From positions 2,976,001 through 3,040,000 of the forward strand of contig NZ_CP129613.1 of assembly GCF_030486405.1 (NCBI RefSeq): a stretch of DNA of 64,000 nt, given 5' to 3'. Positions within the stretch are counted from its first letter, which is position 1. Each line of letters begins with the position of its first letter. Below the pieces are notes generated by a model. It saw only the letters and a program-made list of their open reading frames with translations, did not search any database and had not been told where the DNA came from. Source of the DNA: Mycolicibacterium sp. HK-90. Lineage in GTDB: Bacteria > Actinomycetota > Actinomycetes > Mycobacteriales > Mycobacteriaceae. Position numbers and translations under genes: made by a program. Positions 40,972 to 52,471 of this stretch are shown one piece after another.

Positions 40972-41309
40972 GCGAGACCGCGTCTGACGAACTGCTCGCC
41001 GACGTCGAGGAAGCCATGCGCGACGTGGTCGACCCCGAGCTGGGCATCAACGTCGTCGATCTCGGCCTGGTCTACGGACTCAACGTCGAGGACGGCGACG
41101 AGGGCCCCGTCGCCCTGATCGACATGACCCTCACCTCGGCAGCCTGCCCGCTGACCGACGTGATCGAGGATCAGTCGCGCACCGCGTTGGTGGGCGCCGG
41201 CCTGGTCAACGAGATCAAGATCAACTGGGTGTGGAACCCGCCGTGGGGGCCGGACAAGATCACCGACGACGGCCGCGAACAGTTGCGCGCGCTCGGTTTC
41301 ACCGTCTAG
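40968..41309 (+). CDS. sufT: SufT, DUF59/MIP18-family Fe-S maturation factor
   Basis: 113 residues. The MIP18 motif DPELGINVVDLGLVYGLNV and the cysteine segment LTSAACPLTDVIEDQ are present. SufT helps deliver Fe-S clusters to target proteins. GGAGG precedes ATG 40968. It is the last gene of the suf operon, as in M. tuberculosis Rv1466. Confidence 0.94.
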
Positions 41310-41337
41310 AACCTGGTCGACCCCGCAGAATGACCGT

Positions 41338-41865
41338 GTGATCACGGTCCCGGCGTTCGTCTGGCGCAGCGGCTCGTGGGGCCGGGCGCTGCTCATCGGC
41401 GGCGGCGTGGGCCTCGTGCTGGGTGTACTCGCCTGGCTGGACTCCGGCTTCTGGATTTCGGGCGTGCTGGTCCTCGTGATCGTCGGCGTGTTCTACGGGA
41501 TCTGGATGACACGCCGGATGACCCGATACTGGCCGCTGTCGCGGCAGCTGACCGGGACCGAGCGGGTGACGATCGTGCGCGCCGCACGCGCCGGCGATCG
41601 GCTCGGGGATCCGCGACTGCTGGACGCCGCCCGGGATTATTGCCGCGGGGCACAAGCGGCCGCCGAGGCTGCTCGCCCGTTCCGGTGGCTGTTGCCGGTG
41701 GTGCTCGTCGTCGCGGCCGCAAGTGCGTTGTTCGACGCCGTCTTCGGATCGGTAGGCAATGCCGTGGTGTCCGTCGTCTACCTGGCGGCACTGTTGGTGG
41801 AGTTGTTCTGGTGGCCGAAGCGGCAAGCTCAGCTGCTGGCCAACGTCCGCAAGTCCTGTGGATAA
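41338..41865 (+). CDS. Hypothetical membrane protein
   Basis: 175 residues with four hydrophobic segments (about 17-33, 36-56, 118-132 and 142-157) and a cytosolic helical middle (LTGTERVTIVRAARAGDRL). It starts with GTG 28 bases after sufT and may be expressed with that operon, but no ribosome site is clear. Similar proteins occur in actinobacteria; function unknown. Confidence 0.75.
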   Translation: MITVPAFVWRSGSWGRALLIGGGVGLVLGVLAWLDSGFWISGVLVLVIVGVFYGIWMTRRMTRYWPLSRQLTGTERVTIVRAARAGDRLGDPRLLDAARDYCRGAQAAAEAARPFRWLLPVVLVVAAASALFDAVFGSVGNAVVSVVYLAALLVELFWWPKRQAQLLANVRKSCG

Positions 41866-41969
41866 CTTCGCGATCGGCTGCGATTCCGAGGGATTTCTGT
41901 CGGGCGGCCTCGCTAGCTTCCAGCTCGTCGGGACTGGATGGAGTTCCCGAACGGTCGGAAGGAATTGCG

Positions 41970-42668
41970 ATGCATTCGGACGTGGAAAAGTTACATGCGG
42001 CATGCGTACGGGATCTCGGTGATCCGCGGCGCTGGTTCAGCCCGGGCGGATATCCGGATTCGTTGGCGCTGTGCGTGATCGATTCGATCTACTCGACCGG
42101 GGCACGGTACGCCACGGTGGAGAAGATCATCGGGAGATACCGCGACTACCGGGTGGCGCAGGGTGCCGATGCCGCGAGCGACGGTGCCCCCGAGCTCTTG
42201 CGGACCATCACCGAACTGGGCGGGCCCGACGCGTGGGCCTCGCAGATCGGGAACCGCAGGCCCACCTCGACCGCGGCGAACGCCCCGCTGAAATCCGTGG
42301 CGGTCGCCCAGGTCGCACAGGCACTCGTCGCGGTCGGCGTATGTTCGGCCGAAGACCTGAGGTCGGCGGCGCAGGACGATGACCGTCGTGCGGCCGCCAG
42401 GACAGCCTGGTGTGCCGCGCCGGGCCAAAAGTCAGGTACCACCTGGGATTACGTGTTGAAGCTCGCCCAGATACCAGGAGAGAGAGCCGGTCGCGTGGTG
42501 GCAGCGTATGTCTCCCGGGAGATCGGGCCGGTCAGTGCCGAGGGCGCGGGCGAGGTGCTGCGTGGCGTGGCGCAATCGGCCGGCTGGAACGTTCTCGTGC
42601 TCGACCATGCGATCTGGAGATTCGAATCCGGACGTCCCTATCAGCGGGATCTCGCGCTCTCCGCCTGA
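41970..42668 (+). CDS. Hypothetical protein with helix-hairpin-helix-like features
   Basis: 232 residues, soluble and helical. ATG 41970 follows GGAAGGAA, a good ribosome site. The start (LHAACVRDLGDPRRWFSPGG) and GGPDAWASQIGNRRPTST, with ISREIGPVSAEGAGEVLRG-like spacing (read as SREIGPVSAEGAGEVLRGVA), suggest an all-helical DNA glycosylase-like fold, but catalytic residues cannot be assigned. Its stop lies 28 bases inside the end of the convergent glycosidase gene. The assignment is tentative. Confidence 0.7.
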   Translation: MHSDVEKLHAACVRDLGDPRRWFSPGGYPDSLALCVIDSIYSTGARYATVEKIIGRYRDYRVAQGADAASDGAPELLRTITELGGPDAWASQIGNRRPTSTAANAPLKSVAVAQVAQALVAVGVCSAEDLRSAAQDDDRRAAARTAWCAAPGQKSGTTWDYVLKLAQIPGERAGRVVAAYVSREIGPVSAEGAGEVLRGVAQSAGWNVLVLDHAIWRFESGRPYQRDLALSA

Positions 42669-44029
42669 CATTCGATCACCCGCACCTCGTAGGGATCGAG
42701 GTCCACTGTTTCGTTCGGTTGCGCCGCGACGGTGACGGATGTCCCGGTTTTGTTGATGATCAACAGCTTTCGCCGGTCATCGGTGGTGACAAACCCTTGT
42801 GCGTGGATCCGGCAATCCGCCTGGCCGGGCTGACCGGTCGTGGTCGCCACGAGGACGTCACCCGGCCCGAAGTTGCGCAACAACAGCTCTAGTGCGCGGT
42901 ATCGGGCGTTCGGTTCACCGGTTTCCCAGTCGATCAGGGTGGTTCCCGGGATCATGCCGGGGTAGTCCATGAACTCGGCGATGCCGACGAGATCGATACC
43001 GAGCGGGACCAGTTGCGCCCATATGTAGGACTGCAGAGCTGCGCTCAAAGTCCAGTATTCATCGGGAATGTCAGGCTCCGGATTCATCACGTCGGCAGGA
43101 AAGGAGCCCACCTCGTTGATGAACGTCGAGGTACCCGGCGCGAGTCTGCGTCGGATCGAGTCGATGAGACGTACCTGGTCGATGAACCCGTCGGCCTGGG
43201 CGAAGTAGATGTCACGCCAATGGCTTTGTGGCGCGTTGGGCGCGGCCGCGAATGGGTCCACCACATCGGAGTGGGCATAGAAGTGGAACGACATGGCATC
43301 CGGCGCGGTGCCGTCGTGGTGGTTGACCGGGTCCAGGAAGGTCCAGAAGTACTCGGGCTCATGGTGCAGATGGGTCAGCGACAGGCCAACGAACTTCATC
43401 TCGGGGTCGAGCGGCCGCAGGCGCCGAACCACGGCGTCGTAGAGGGCGGTATATGTCGCAGGCGACATACCGCGCATGTCCGGTTCGCACAGCACCTCCC
43501 AGTACGCGAACCGGTAGCGATGGCCGGATTCATGCCACCGGCCAAGTTCGTCGGTGAACCCACCGGCGATGTACCAGCTCGCGAGACGGTAGAAGTAGTC
43601 GACTACCTCGGTGAGGGTGGGGTCGCGCAGATCGGTGCCCCGCTCGTAATCCCAGACGATCGCATTCGGATCGTCCGGTACATCAACCGGGTCGGTGAAC
43701 ATCCACGCCGGAATCGTCGCGAAGTTCGCGACGACGGGCCGGCCTTGGGCCGCTGCCATGAAATCCGCCACAAAAGGGTCGAGAAGCCCGAAGTCCCAAT
43801 GTGTTTCGCTGTCCGTCGGTGGATGCAACTCGGGTACCGACAGGTGGGGGTGCGAAAACCAGGGCAGGAACCTGACGAGGTCGGCGCCGAGGTCGCGCAA
43901 CGCGGCGAAGGCCTGGTCGTGAACGGGTGATTCACGGCGCAGCGGCGGAGCGGTCCACAGGTGCGTGGTCAGGATCGTGCGGGAGGTAGCCGTTCTGGTC
44001 GACCAGTCGACACATACCGGAATCGTCAC
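42641..44029 (-). CDS. GH39-like TIM-barrel glycoside hydrolase
   Basis: 462 residues. A TIM-barrel glycosidase layout is seen: ALRDLGADLVRFLPWF near residue 43, the acid/base site FAYWEVLCEPDM (Glu182) and the nucleophile site STFINEVGSF (Glu306), ending in a beta-rich tail (DRRKLLIINKTGTSVTV). Glu182 sits in C-E-P rather than the N-E-P usual for clan A enzymes. No signal peptide is seen, so the substrate is intracellular or small. The GTG overlaps the TetR stop (GTGA), giving a two-gene unit. The substrate is unknown; beta-xyloside or uronic sugars are typical of the family. Confidence 0.75.
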   Translation of the reverse strand: MTIPVCVDWSTRTATSRTILTTHLWTAPPLRRESPVHDQAFAALRDLGADLVRFLPWFSHPHLSVPELHPPTDSETHWDFGLLDPFVADFMAAAQGRPVVANFATIPAWMFTDPVDVPDDPNAIVWDYERGTDLRDPTLTEVVDYFYRLASWYIAGGFTDELGRWHESGHRYRFAYWEVLCEPDMRGMSPATYTALYDAVVRRLRPLDPEMKFVGLSLTHLHHEPEYFWTFLDPVNHHDGTAPDAMSFHFYAHSDVVDPFAAAPNAPQSHWRDIYFAQADGFIDQVRLIDSIRRRLAPGTSTFINEVGSFPADVMNPEPDIPDEYWTLSAALQSYIWAQLVPLGIDLVGIAEFMDYPGMIPGTTLIDWETGEPNARYRALELLLRNFGPGDVLVATTTGQPGQADCRIHAQGFVTTDDRRKLLIINKTGTSVTVAAQPNETVDLDPYEVRVIECQAESARSR

Positions 44030-44613
44030 GGTCGCCCCGTCTCGGCGGCGATGCCCAGTGCGGGCAGGATCGCCTGGTCCACGATCGCCGTGCGGATATT
44101 CACGTCGGGAACCTCCCCGGTGTCGATCTGGTGCTTGATCACCAACGCCTCGCCGATGTCGCAGATGATCGGCGTGACGTACCGCGCCTCTATCTCGCCG
44201 CGTGCCGCGTAGTGCTCGATGACGGTCTGGGTGAAACGTCGACCGTTGGCGTCGAAGACCCGGCGGTACAGCGCGTCGACCAACTCGGGGCGGCGCCGTC
44301 GTTCGCCGAGGATCGCGGCCACGGCGGGTGCGGTTGGCCCGGTCAGCCACGCGGCCAACTGATCAAGAGATCGCAGCAGGTCGCCGCGCAGATTCCCGCC
44401 TTCCACCGTGGGGGCTTCGGTCGGGTACGCCTGGACGAGGGAATCGAGCAACAGTTCCTCGACCGACGCCCAGTGCCGGTAGATCGACGTCTTGGCGGCA
44501 GACGCCCGGCGCGCGACGCCTTCGACGGTGAGGCCCCCGAGTCCGGTGGCCGCGACCTCGGCGAGTACGGCTGCCCGGCAGTCGGCTTTCAGGCCCTCGA
44601 CCGGTCGTCGCAT
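44026..44613 (-). CDS. TetR family regulator controlling the glycosidase gene
   Basis: 195 residues from ATG 44613. The helix-turn-helix is LTVEGVARRASAAKTSIYRHW, followed by a ligand domain of normal length. The start is set by TACAGT (44626-44621, minus strand) exactly seven bases upstream and the absence of a ribosome site. The longer frame to 44649 would start inside the operator. Coupled translation with the downstream glycosidase suggests sugar-responsive autoregulation. Confidence 0.88.
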   Translation of the reverse strand: MRRPVEGLKADCRAAVLAEVAATGLGGLTVEGVARRASAAKTSIYRHWASVEELLLDSLVQAYPTEAPTVEGGNLRGDLLRSLDQLAAWLTGPTAPAVAAILGERRRRPELVDALYRRVFDANGRRFTQTVIEHYAARGEIEARYVTPIICDIGEALVIKHQIDTGEVPDVNIRTAIVDQAILPALGIAAETGRP

Positions 44614-44625
44614 GCAGCACACTGT

Positions 44626-44657
44626 AGATACGTACAAGTAGCTACGCAACCGTATCT
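44626..44657. promoter_or_regulatory. Composite operator upstream of the TetR/glycosidase pair
   Basis: Outer arms AGATACG (44626-44632) and CGTATCT (44651-44657) flank the perfect palindrome GTAGCTAC (44638-44645). All three share the same centre. The site abuts the likely -10, so binding would block transcription. Confidence 0.7.
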
Positions 44658-44871
44658 AACTATGCCGCGAAACACTCACGGACCCGGGGCCCGGCTGTTG
44701 GAAAGTGCCGCGAATCATCGGCCGGCCACAGCCGGCCGATCCGGGCTGGGTGAACCGTTTGCGTGACGATCCGGCGAGCGAGTTCACCGGATACCGGGCT
44801 GAAACCGCTTTGGCGACCCGGCACTGAAATAGGGTGGGAACAGGCCGTCCAGCCCCGACGTTAGGACAAGT

Positions 44872-45246
44872 GTGACTACGCAGGACATCACCGCAGATCA
44901 GTTCAACGAGATCATCAACGGCAACGACATCGTGCTGGTGGATTTCTGGGCGTCGTGGTGCGGGCCGTGCCGTGCGTTCGCGCCGACGTTCAAGGCCGCC
45001 TCGGAGCAGCACCCCGACGTCGTCTTCGCCAAGGTGGACACCGAGGCCGAGCAGGGCTTGGCCGCGGCGGCCGACATCCGGTCGATCCCCACCCTGATGG
45101 CGTTCAAGAAGGGCAAATTGGTCTTCAACCAGGCAGGGGCGCTGCCGCCGGCGGCACTTGAAGATCTGGTCCAGAAGATCAAAGAGTTCGACATCGACGC
45201 GGCCATGAAAGAGCAGGCCGCACAGGGCGACGCCGAACAGGTGTGA
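44872..45246 (+). CDS. trxA: Thioredoxin
   Basis: 124 residues with the redox motif WASWCGPCRAF and the cis-proline loop RSIPTLMAFKKGK. It is slightly longer than common thioredoxins, with a charged C-terminal tail. TAGGGT (44830-44835) is a likely -10, giving a leader of about 30 bases with AGGA before GTG 44872. No thioredoxin reductase gene follows, unlike the trxB1 of M. tuberculosis at this place. Confidence 0.95.
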   Translation: MTTQDITADQFNEIINGNDIVLVDFWASWCGPCRAFAPTFKAASEQHPDVVFAKVDTEAEQGLAAAADIRSIPTLMAFKKGKLVFNQAGALPPAALEDLVQKIKEFDIDAAMKEQAAQGDAEQV

Positions 45247-45273
45247 TGGCCGGCACGCGATAGCGTGCTGTCC

Positions 45274-46095
45274 GTGACTGCGCAGAACGAATTCGTACTG
45301 GTCGACCGTCCCCGACCGGACGTCGCCCTGGTGACCCTCAACCGGCCCGAGCGGATGAACTCCATGGCATTCGATGTCATGGTCCCGCTCAAGGCGGTTC
45401 TGGAGGACCTCCGCTACGACAACAGCGTGCGAGTGGTGGTGTTGACGGGCGCGGGCCGTGGATTCTCGTCCGGGGCCGACCACAAGTCGGCCGGCTCGGT
45501 TCCGCATGTGGCCGGGCTCACCCGACCGACGTATGCGCTGCGGTCGATGGAGATCCTCGACGATGTGATTCTCGCCCTACGGCGTCTGCACCAGCCGGTG
45601 ATCGCCGCGGTCAACGGTGCGGCCATCGGAGGCGGCCTGTGCCTGGCCTTGGCCTGTGACGTCCGCGTCGCCGCCGACGGCGCCTACTTCCGCGCTGCGG
45701 GGATCAACAACGGTCTCACCGCCAGTGAGCTGGGCTTGTCCTACCTGCTGCCACGCGCCATCGGCTCGTCGCGCGCGTTCGAGATCATGTTGACCGGCCG
45801 TGACGTCGATGCCCAGGAGGCCGAACGCATCGGCCTGGTGTCCAGCGTGGTGGCCGAGGAGTCGCTGCTGGACACCTGCTATGCCATGGCAGACCGCATG
45901 GCTGCGTTCTCCCGGCCGGGTATCGAGTTGACCAAGCGCACACTTTGGAGTGGACTGGACGCCGCTAGCCTGGAGGGGCACATGCAGGCTGAAGGCCTGG
46001 GACAACTCTTCGTGCGCCTGCTCACCGCAAACTTTGAGGAAGCGGTTGCCGCGCGCGCGGAAAAGCGGGCCCCCGCTTTCACCGACGAGAAGTAA
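45274..46095 (+). CDS. echA12: Enoyl-CoA hydratase/isomerase family protein (EchA12-like)
   Basis: 273 residues of the crotonase fold. The oxyanion-hole segments are GAGRGFSSGADHKSAG and AAVNGAAIGGGLCLALA. The C-terminal helix (HMQAEGLGQLFVRLLTANFE) is typical. The start GTG 45274 is selected because TAGCGT (45261-45266) lies exactly seven bases upstream, making the mRNA leaderless; the frame extends to 45265 without support. Probable role in fatty-acid or membrane lipid metabolism. It is downstream of trxA, as in M. tuberculosis Rv1472. Confidence 0.93.
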   Translation: MTAQNEFVLVDRPRPDVALVTLNRPERMNSMAFDVMVPLKAVLEDLRYDNSVRVVVLTGAGRGFSSGADHKSAGSVPHVAGLTRPTYALRSMEILDDVILALRRLHQPVIAAVNGAAIGGGLCLALACDVRVAADGAYFRAAGINNGLTASELGLSYLLPRAIGSSRAFEIMLTGRDVDAQEAERIGLVSSVVAEESLLDTCYAMADRMAAFSRPGIELTKRTLWSGLDAASLEGHMQAEGLGQLFVRLLTANFEEAVAARAEKRAPAFTDEK

Positions 46096-46121
46096 CGACA
46101 ACACCTTAGGAGGACCGCAGC

Positions 46122-47750
46122 GTGATCACCGCAACGGACCTGGAGGTCCGCGCCGGCGCGCGCACGCTGCTGTCCTTCGAGGGCTCGGCACTGCGGGTGC
46201 AGCCCGGTGACCGGATCGGACTGGTCGGGCGCAACGGCGCAGGCAAGACCACCACGATGCGGATTCTGGCAGGGGAGGGCGAGCCGTACGCAGGGTCGGT
46301 CACGTCGACCGGTGAAATCGGTTACCTGCCACAGGATCCCAAAGAGGGCGATCTCGACGTGCTTGCCCGCGACCGGGTGCTGTCGGCCCGCGGCCTCGAC
46401 ACGCTGCTTTCGGACCTGGAGAAGCAGCAGGTGTTGATGGCCGAGGTCGCCGACGATGCGGCTCGAGACAAAGCGGTACGCCGCTACGGGCAGCTGGAGG
46501 AGCGGTTTTCCGCGCTGGGCGGATACGCCGCCGAGAGCGAAGCCGGCCGGATCTGCGCGAGCCTGGGCCTCCCTGACCGAGTGCTGACCCAGCCGCTGCG
46601 CACACTGTCCGGCGGTCAGCGCCGCCGGGTGGAACTGGCCCGCATCCTGTTCGCGGCGAGCGACACCGGTTCCGGATCGGCCACCACGCTGCTGCTCGAT
46701 GAGCCCACCAACCACCTCGACGCGGACTCGATCGGCTGGCTGCGGGACTTCCTGCACAACCACACCGGAGGTCTCGTCGTCATCAGCCACGACGTCGACC
46801 TGCTCGACGAGGTCGTCAACCGGGTGTGGTTCCTCGATGCCGTGCGCGGTGAGGCCGACGTCTACAACATGGGTTGGAAGAAGTACCTCGATGCGCGGGC
46901 CACCGACGAACAACGTCGCCGCCGCGAACGGGCCAACGCCGAGAAGAAGGCCGGCGCATTGCGGGCCCAGGCCGCCAAGATGGGTGCCAAGGCAACCAAA
47001 GCCGTTGCGGCGCAGAACATGTTGCGCCGCGCCGAGCGGATGATCGCCGAATTGGACGCCGAGCGGGTGGCCGACAAGGTGGCCCGCATCAAGTTCCCCA
47101 CGCCGGCGCCGTGCGGAAAGACCCCGCTGATGGCCAAGGGATTGACGAAAACCTACGGGTCCCTGGAGATCTTCACCGGCGTGGATCTGGCGATCGACCG
47201 CGGCTCGCGGGTGGTTGTGCTCGGCCTCAACGGTGCGGGCAAGACGACTCTGCTTCGGCTGCTTGCCGGCGCGGAGACGGCCGACGCCGGAAACCTGGAA
47301 CCCGGCCACGGGTGCAAGATCGGCTACTTCGCCCAGGAGCACGACACCCTCGACAACGAGTCGACGGTCTGGGAGAACATCCGCCACGCCGCACCGGATA
47401 CCGGCGAGCAGGATCTGCGAGGTCTGCTCGGGGCGTTCATGTTTACCGGGCCGCAGCTCGACCAGCCTGCCGGCACGCTGTCCGGCGGTGAGAAGACCCG
47501 GTTGGCGCTGGCCGGTCTGGTTGCCTCGACGGCCAACGTGTTGTTGCTCGACGAGCCGACGAACAACCTCGACCCCGCGTCGCGCGAGCAGGTTCTCGAC
47601 GCGCTGCGCAGCTACCAGGGCGCGGTGGTGCTGGTGACCCACGACCCCGGCGCGGCCGAGGCGCTGGATCCGCAGCGTGTGGTGCTGCTCCCGGACGGCA
47701 CCGAGGACTTCTGGTCCGACGAATACCGGGATCTCATCGAACTCGCCTGA
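46122..47750 (+). CDS. ABC-F family ATP-binding protein
   Basis: 542 residues with two ATPase domains and no membrane helix. Walker A sequences are GRNGAGKTTTMRI and GLNGAGKTTLLRL; signatures are LSGGQRRRVELAR and LSGGEKTRLALAG. A charged linker (DEQRRRRERANAEKKAGALR) joins them. ABC-F proteins act on ribosomes, in translation control or antibiotic protection. A perfect AGGAGG precedes GTG 46122. It matches Rv1473 by position. Confidence 0.93.
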   Translation: MITATDLEVRAGARTLLSFEGSALRVQPGDRIGLVGRNGAGKTTTMRILAGEGEPYAGSVTSTGEIGYLPQDPKEGDLDVLARDRVLSARGLDTLLSDLEKQQVLMAEVADDAARDKAVRRYGQLEERFSALGGYAAESEAGRICASLGLPDRVLTQPLRTLSGGQRRRVELARILFAASDTGSGSATTLLLDEPTNHLDADSIGWLRDFLHNHTGGLVVISHDVDLLDEVVNRVWFLDAVRGEADVYNMGWKKYLDARATDEQRRRRERANAEKKAGALRAQAAKMGAKATKAVAAQNMLRRAERMIAELDAERVADKVARIKFPTPAPCGKTPLMAKGLTKTYGSLEIFTGVDLAIDRGSRVVVLGLNGAGKTTLLRLLAGAETADAGNLEPGHGCKIGYFAQEHDTLDNESTVWENIRHAAPDTGEQDLRGLLGAFMFTGPQLDQPAGTLSGGEKTRLALAGLVASTANVLLLDEPTNNLDPASREQVLDALRSYQGAVVLVTHDPGAAEALDPQRVVLLPDGTEDFWSDEYRDLIELA

Positions 47751-47879
47751 CCGCGAAACCCCAAGGACCGCCCCGTCTTCGGGACCGTAAATATAAGACG
47801 TTGGACAAATCGCCCCGCCGGCGTGTGGGTGGTTTCTACTGTGGGTACCCGTCGGGACATCACAAGCGGGGAGATGTCG

Positions 47880-48074
47880 ATGAGGGATATGAACAAGAAT
47901 CGCGGCGAACTGCTGGCAGAGCTGCGCAAGGCGTACGAGGGGGGTGCGAGTATCCGCTCGCTGGTGGCTGAGACAGGACGGTCCTACGGCTCGATCCATA
48001 GCTTGCTGCGTGAGTCGGGAACGACGATGCGCAGCCGCGGTGGGCCCAACCACCGCACCCGCGCCAGGGCCTGA
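47880..48074 (+). CDS. Small helix-turn-helix protein (Rv1473A-like)
   Basis: 64 residues. The body is a single helix-turn-helix: LLAELRKAYEGGASIRSLVA, then ETGRSYGSIHSLLRESG, ending in a basic tail RSRGGPNHRTRARA. GGGGAG lies six bases before ATG 47880. TACTGT (47837-47842) is a likely -10. Such proteins occur across mycobacteria and are probably small DNA-binding regulators. The target is unknown. Confidence 0.85.
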   Translation: MRDMNKNRGELLAELRKAYEGGASIRSLVAETGRSYGSIHSLLRESGTTMRSRGGPNHRTRARA

Positions 48075-48103
48075 CGATCACAGCGGGTGTGCGCTAGCCG
48101 GAT

Positions 48104-48682
48104 TCAGCTTTCAGTCGCGGTCTGCTGGCGCACACTGGCCTCCACCAGATCGAGCACCGCGGTGAGGTTCTTCGGGTCCTCACCGGAGGCGATCCGGGCT
48201 ACCAGCCCGTCGAGCACGAGGTCCAGGTAGATGTGCAGGACCGCGCTTGGTACGTCGTCACGCAGGCGTCCGGCCTGCTTCTGCCGGCGCAGGCGCTCGG
48301 TGATGGCGGCGTCCAGCTCGGCCGAGCGTTCGGCCCAGCCCCGGTGAAATGCCGGGTCGTTGCGCAGTTTTCGGGCGATCTCCAGCCGGGTCGCCAGCCA
48401 GTCGAACTGCTCTGGCGCGGCGAGCATGTTGCGCATCACCTGGATCAGGCCCTCGCGGGCAGCCACCTCGGCCATCCGCTCGGCATCCTCGCGGGCCAAT
48501 TCGAAGAACAAGGTGTCCTTGTCCTTGAAGTGATGAAAGATGGCGCCGCGCGACAGCCCGATGGTTTCTTCGAGCCGCCGCACGGTCGCACTCTCATAGC
48601 CGTACTGGCCGAAGCAGCGCCGGGCGCCGTCAAGGATCTGACGGCGCCGGGCCGCGAGATGGTCGTCCGTCACCCGGGGCAT
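48104..48682 (-). CDS. acnR: AcnR, TetR-type repressor of aconitase
   Basis: 192 residues. The N-terminal TetR helix-turn-helix is YESATVRRLEETIGLSRGAI followed by FHHFKDKDTLFFEL. It follows acn on the same strand, the arrangement described for AcnR in corynebacteria, and the acn promoter carries the AcnR-type palindrome (51640-51655). The ATG is served by GAGGAG inside a single 33-bp-type repeat. Function assigned by synteny and the operator. Confidence 0.9.
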   Translation of the reverse strand: MPRVTDDHLAARRRQILDGARRCFGQYGYESATVRRLEETIGLSRGAIFHHFKDKDTLFFELAREDAERMAEVAAREGLIQVMRNMLAAPEQFDWLATRLEIARKLRNDPAFHRGWAERSAELDAAITERLRRQKQAGRLRDDVPSAVLHIYLDLVLDGLVARIASGEDPKNLTAVLDLVEASVRQQTATES

Positions 48683-48713
48683 TCAGACCACTCCTCGCGC
48701 GAGCGCCGGTCAC
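48683..48713 (-). repeat. Single degenerate 33-bp-family unit between acn and acnR
   Basis: The unit (GTGACCGGCGCTCGCGCGAG) reads VTGARARSGL, close to the 11-residue repeat between zwf and opcA. It directly precedes the acnR start and provides GAGGAG as its ribosome site. Unlike the complete units it does not end in a stop that overlaps the next start. Confidence 0.6.
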
Positions 48714-48752
48714 GGCGCTGTCCCTTACCTGCTTCGGTGAGTCCGGTCAGGA

Positions 48753-51593
<2,841 letters not shown>

Positions 51594-51639
51594 CTAGATC
51601 TCACCGCGACGGGCTGTGTCGGCGGCGTTCCGATGTTAA

Positions 51640-51655
51640 CAGTACGCTTGTCCTG
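51640..51655 (-). promoter_or_regulatory. AcnR-type operator in the acn promoter
   Basis: On the minus strand the sequence CAGGACAAGCGTACTG matches the AcnR consensus CAGNACnnncGTACTG known from Corynebacterium and mycobacteria. It ends one base before the probable -10 (TAACAT), so bound AcnR would block RNA polymerase. Confidence 0.85.
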
Positions 51656-51878
51656 CAATGCCCAGCGGGCCGGGGTCCAGTCTTCTTGGTCACGCGCGCG
51701 TTGTCAGCCTGTCTGGCCGATCCGCTCTGTCCGACCGGTGCGCGCCCATCCAACCGAGCTCGCGCCGGCGCCCCGCCGGCCCTCGAGCGTCACTCCAGCG
51801 TGACGATAGGCGGTCGATGCGGTGACGATTCCCGTGTCGCTTCGCAGGCGTGGACAGCCGCGGCGTACCGTGCCTGAC

Positions 51879-52463
51879 GTGACCGGACCCCATGTCATCC
51901 CGTTCCTGCCGGCCTATATCCCGGTCGAGGTGTGCGACACCGTCGGGATCGATCCGGCACAACCCGACGGAGTGGCCAAGTGCATGGCGGCCGTGCAGGC
52001 CGACGTTCGCGACGACGGCGTCAGTGCACCCGAGTCCGACGTCGCCGAGCTGCGGCAGGTCGTCAGCGATGCCCGCCAGGGCGGGGTGGACCTCAAGATC
52101 GTGGTGCTGCCGCACAACCCGGGCATCGATACGCCACTGCGCGACATCGCCACCGAGGTCGGGCAGGCCAACCCGGGTTCGACCGTGCTGGCGCTGAGTC
52201 CGTCGTTCGCCGGTACATACAGTCCGACAATCGATCGGGTGACTTTGGAAGCCGGTCAGGATGTCGCCAAGACGGGTAATCCGGTGCTGTCGGCGCAGAA
52301 TTTCGTCGGCGAGATTTCGACCCCTGATTTTCCCTGGACCGCGCTCGCGATCACGCTGACTCTCGGGGTGGCCGCAGCGGCCGCGCTTACCCGGGTTCTG
52401 CAGCGCCGCAGCAAACAATTGGCCGGGTCAGAGGTGTCGAGCGCCCCCACGGCGAAGGCCTGA
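51879..52463 (+). CDS. TPM-type membrane protein (Rv1476-like)
   Basis: 194 residues. A soluble domain (ESDVAELRQVVSDARQGGVD, LKIVVLPHNPGIDTPLRDIA) precedes one transmembrane helix (WTALAITLTLGVAAAAALTR) and a short basic tail. GTG 51879 (VTGPHVIPFLPAYIP) is chosen because TACCGT (51866-51871) lies exactly seven bases upstream. The frame runs further upstream without support. It precedes ripA as in M. tuberculosis. A role in envelope maintenance is plausible but unproven. Confidence 0.85.
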   Translation: MTGPHVIPFLPAYIPVEVCDTVGIDPAQPDGVAKCMAAVQADVRDDGVSAPESDVAELRQVVSDARQGGVDLKIVVLPHNPGIDTPLRDIATEVGQANPGSTVLALSPSFAGTYSPTIDRVTLEAGQDVAKTGNPVLSAQNFVGEISTPDFPWTALAITLTLGVAAAAALTRVLQRRSKQLAGSEVSSAPTAKA

Positions 52464-52471
52464 AAAAGCCC

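Noticed and set aside
51788..51805. CGTCAC-N6-GTGACG inverted repeat between acn and the TPM-type gene
   Set aside because: A six-base arm is easily found by chance at this GC content, and it does not align with a promoter element.
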